From Mariprofundaceae bacterium (GTDB lineage Bacteria > Pseudomonadota > Zetaproteobacteria > Mariprofundales > Mariprofundaceae): a stretch of DNA of 5,581 nt. Of this stretch, positions 4,445 through 5,581 are shown piece by piece (position 1 is the first letter of the stretch; the number at the start of each line of letters is the position of its first letter). A program made the position numbers and the translations under genes. The DNA lies in NCBI GenBank assembly GCA_027035825.1, contig JALVTX010000226.1:1-5581 (forward strand). Reading direction: 5' to 3'. The notes below the pieces were generated by a model. That model was not told where the DNA came from. It saw only the letters and a program-made list of their open reading frames with translations, and searched no databases.

Positions 4445-5581
4445 TCCGTCTCTCCGGGGAGCGGCGGCGCGGCGTCCAGCTCCACCCGCTCGATCTTTTC
4501 GAAGCGCTTGCTGATCTTCTCCGCCGAGATGTGAATCTGGTCGGTGTCCTCCTTGGCCTGGCGGATGTGGCGGCTGAGGTTCTCGAAGCGCTTGCCGAAG
4601 CGGCCGAAATCCTTGGCCAGCTCGCCCAGCTCGCGCTGGATGATGTGCACCTGCTTGCGCGTTTCGGCATCCTTCAGCGCCGCCGCGATGGTGGTCAGGA
4701 TGGCCATCATCGTCGTCGGGCTGGCAATCCATACGCGGTGGCGGTGCGATTCGGCGATGAGCTCGGGGTAATGCGCGTGCAGTTCGGCGAACACGGCCTC
4801 CGAGGGCAGGAACATCAGCGCGCTGTCCGCCGTTTCGCCGGGCACGATGTATTTTTCGGCAATGTCGTGGATATGTTTCTTCACGTCTTGCCGGAAGCGC
4901 GCCGCCGCCTGCCGGCGCTCGGTTTCCGGGCGGTCGCCGTCCACGCTGGCCTGGTAGCTCTCCAGCGGGAACTTGGCGTCGATGACGATATGGCCGATGG
5001 GTTCGGGCAGCTTGAGCAGGCAGTCCGCGCGCTTGCCGTTGGAAAGCGTGGCCTGCATTTCCCACGAGCCGGGCGGCAGCGCCTGCCGCACCAGCTGCGA
5101 GAGCTGGACTTCGCCGAAGGCGCCGCGCGCGCGCTTGTCGGTGAGCACGTCCTGGAGCGAGACCACGTTTCGCGACAGGGCGTCAATGCGCTTTTGCGCC
5201 TCGTCAATGGCGGAAAGACGGGCCAGCACGTCCGAGAACACCTTCTGGGTTTTCTCGAAGCCCTTGTCCAGCCGCTCGTCCACGCGGCCGGAGATCTGGT
5301 CCAGCTTCTTGTCCACGCGCGTGGTCAGTTGGTCGAACTGGCGGTTCAGGGTGTCCGTGGAGCCCTTCATGGATTCGGCGACGCTGGCGGCGATGCGGTC
5401 GCGCACGTCGTGCAGGGTCTGCTGCATTTCGCGGCTCAGGCGCTGCTGGCGCGTGGCGATGAGTTCGCCCAGTCGCGCCTCGAGCAGCGCGCGGGACTGC
5501 TCGTCCCGTTCCCGCAGCAGGTTCCCGGTCTGCTCGGCCAGCCGTTCCTGGAGCTGCCCCCGTTCCGCCTCGATCCGCGCC
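4441..5581 (-). CDS. rmuC: RmuC family DNA recombination protein, N-terminus outside window
   Basis: The frame is open from the right edge to TGA 4443-4441, giving 379 residues. The true start lies beyond the window, so the internal ATG at 5427 is not taken as the start. Fragment residues 1 to about 150 are charged and heptad-like (for example LDQISGRVDERLDKGFEKTQ), predicting a long coiled coil. RmuC proteins normally have an N-terminal membrane anchor before this, which would lie off the edge. The RmuC domain follows: RGAFGEVQL (Glu157), RADCLLKLP (Asp186), VIDAKFPL (Asp201-x-Lys203), IVPGETADSALMFLPSEAVFAEL and VWIASPTTMMAIL. The Glu, Asp and D-x-K set fits a PD-(D/E)XK-type nuclease core. 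In E. coli, RmuC is known to limit recombination at inverted repeats; the biochemical activity remains inferred. The stop codon overlaps the downstream EEP gene's CTG start, so the two genes are very likely one operon. Confidence 0.95.
   Translation of the reverse strand, partial: ARIEAERGQLQERLAEQTGNLLRERDEQSRALLEARLGELIATRQQRLSREMQQTLHDVRDRIAASVAESMKGSTDTLNRQFDQLTTRVDKKLDQISGRVDERLDKGFEKTQKVFSDVLARLSAIDEAQKRIDALSRNVVSLQDVLTDKRARGAFGEVQLSQLVRQALPPGSWEMQATLSNGKRADCLLKLPEPIGHIVIDAKFPLESYQASVDGDRPETERRQAAARFRQDVKKHIHDIAEKYIVPGETADSALMFLPSEAVFAELHAHYPELIAESHRHRVWIASPTTMMAILTTIAAALKDAETRKQVHIIQRELGELAKDFGRFGKRFENLSRHIRQAKEDTDQIHISAEKISKRFEKIERVELDAAPPLPGETD

Noticed and set aside
3437..4534. 365-residue + strand open frame over the EEP gene
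   Set aside because: It overlaps the well-supported minus-strand EEP gene and runs across the terminator. The product has no recognisable domain and no ribosome binding site was seen.
4441..5427. ATG at 5427 as the start of rmuC
   Set aside because: The frame stays open for 51 more codons to the window edge with coiled-coil-like charged sequence, and RmuC proteins normally carry an N-terminal anchor and a longer coiled coil. The gene is therefore truncated by the window.

Overview
The window is GC-rich and gene-dense. It looks like chromosomal DNA of a betaproteobacterium (Neisseriales/Chromobacteriaceae or Burkholderiales type). The supports are the C-terminus of a DUF3683-type FAD/Fe-S oxidoreductase, high-GC codon use, and a tRNA-Gln(CUG) with encoded CCA. 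The genus cannot be fixed from the sequence alone. No IS element, integrase, CRISPR array or phage gene is visible.

Layout. At the left edge, on the + strand, is the 3' end of the DUF3683-type oxidoreductase gene (1-420). Two bases later a GTG starts a small lipoprotein with a lytic-transglycosylase (lysozyme-like) fold (423-1031). A sigma70-type promoter then drives tRNA-Gln(CTG) (1106-1179). A gene-free stretch of about 400 bases follows (1180-1584). It holds a short inverted repeat, a perfect-stem intrinsic terminator (1355-1383) with no obvious gene of its own, and a run of 12 C residues (1494-1505) upstream of the next gene.

That gene (1585-3537, +) encodes a 650-residue lipoprotein of unknown function. 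It has a glycine-rich tether, a small N-terminal beta domain, an alanine-rich helical part and what look like three related beta-rich modules. It ends at a GC-rich hairpin that can terminate transcription in both directions. The convergent minus-strand pair ends on the other side of this hairpin: rmuC (4441 to beyond the right edge) and an endonuclease/exonuclease/phosphatase-family (EEP) gene (3635-4444). The reading frame of the EEP gene overlaps the rmuC stop codon.

How the genes relate. The DUF3683 and transglycosylase genes are probably co-transcribed by proximity, with no evident functional link. The RmuC/EEP pair is a compact operon of two putative nuclease-fold proteins. The most interesting part is the large lipoprotein and its leader: a homopolymeric C tract upstream of a probable surface-anchored, multi-module protein is the arrangement seen in phase-variable surface genes of some other bacteria. 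Nothing in the window proves phase variation here.
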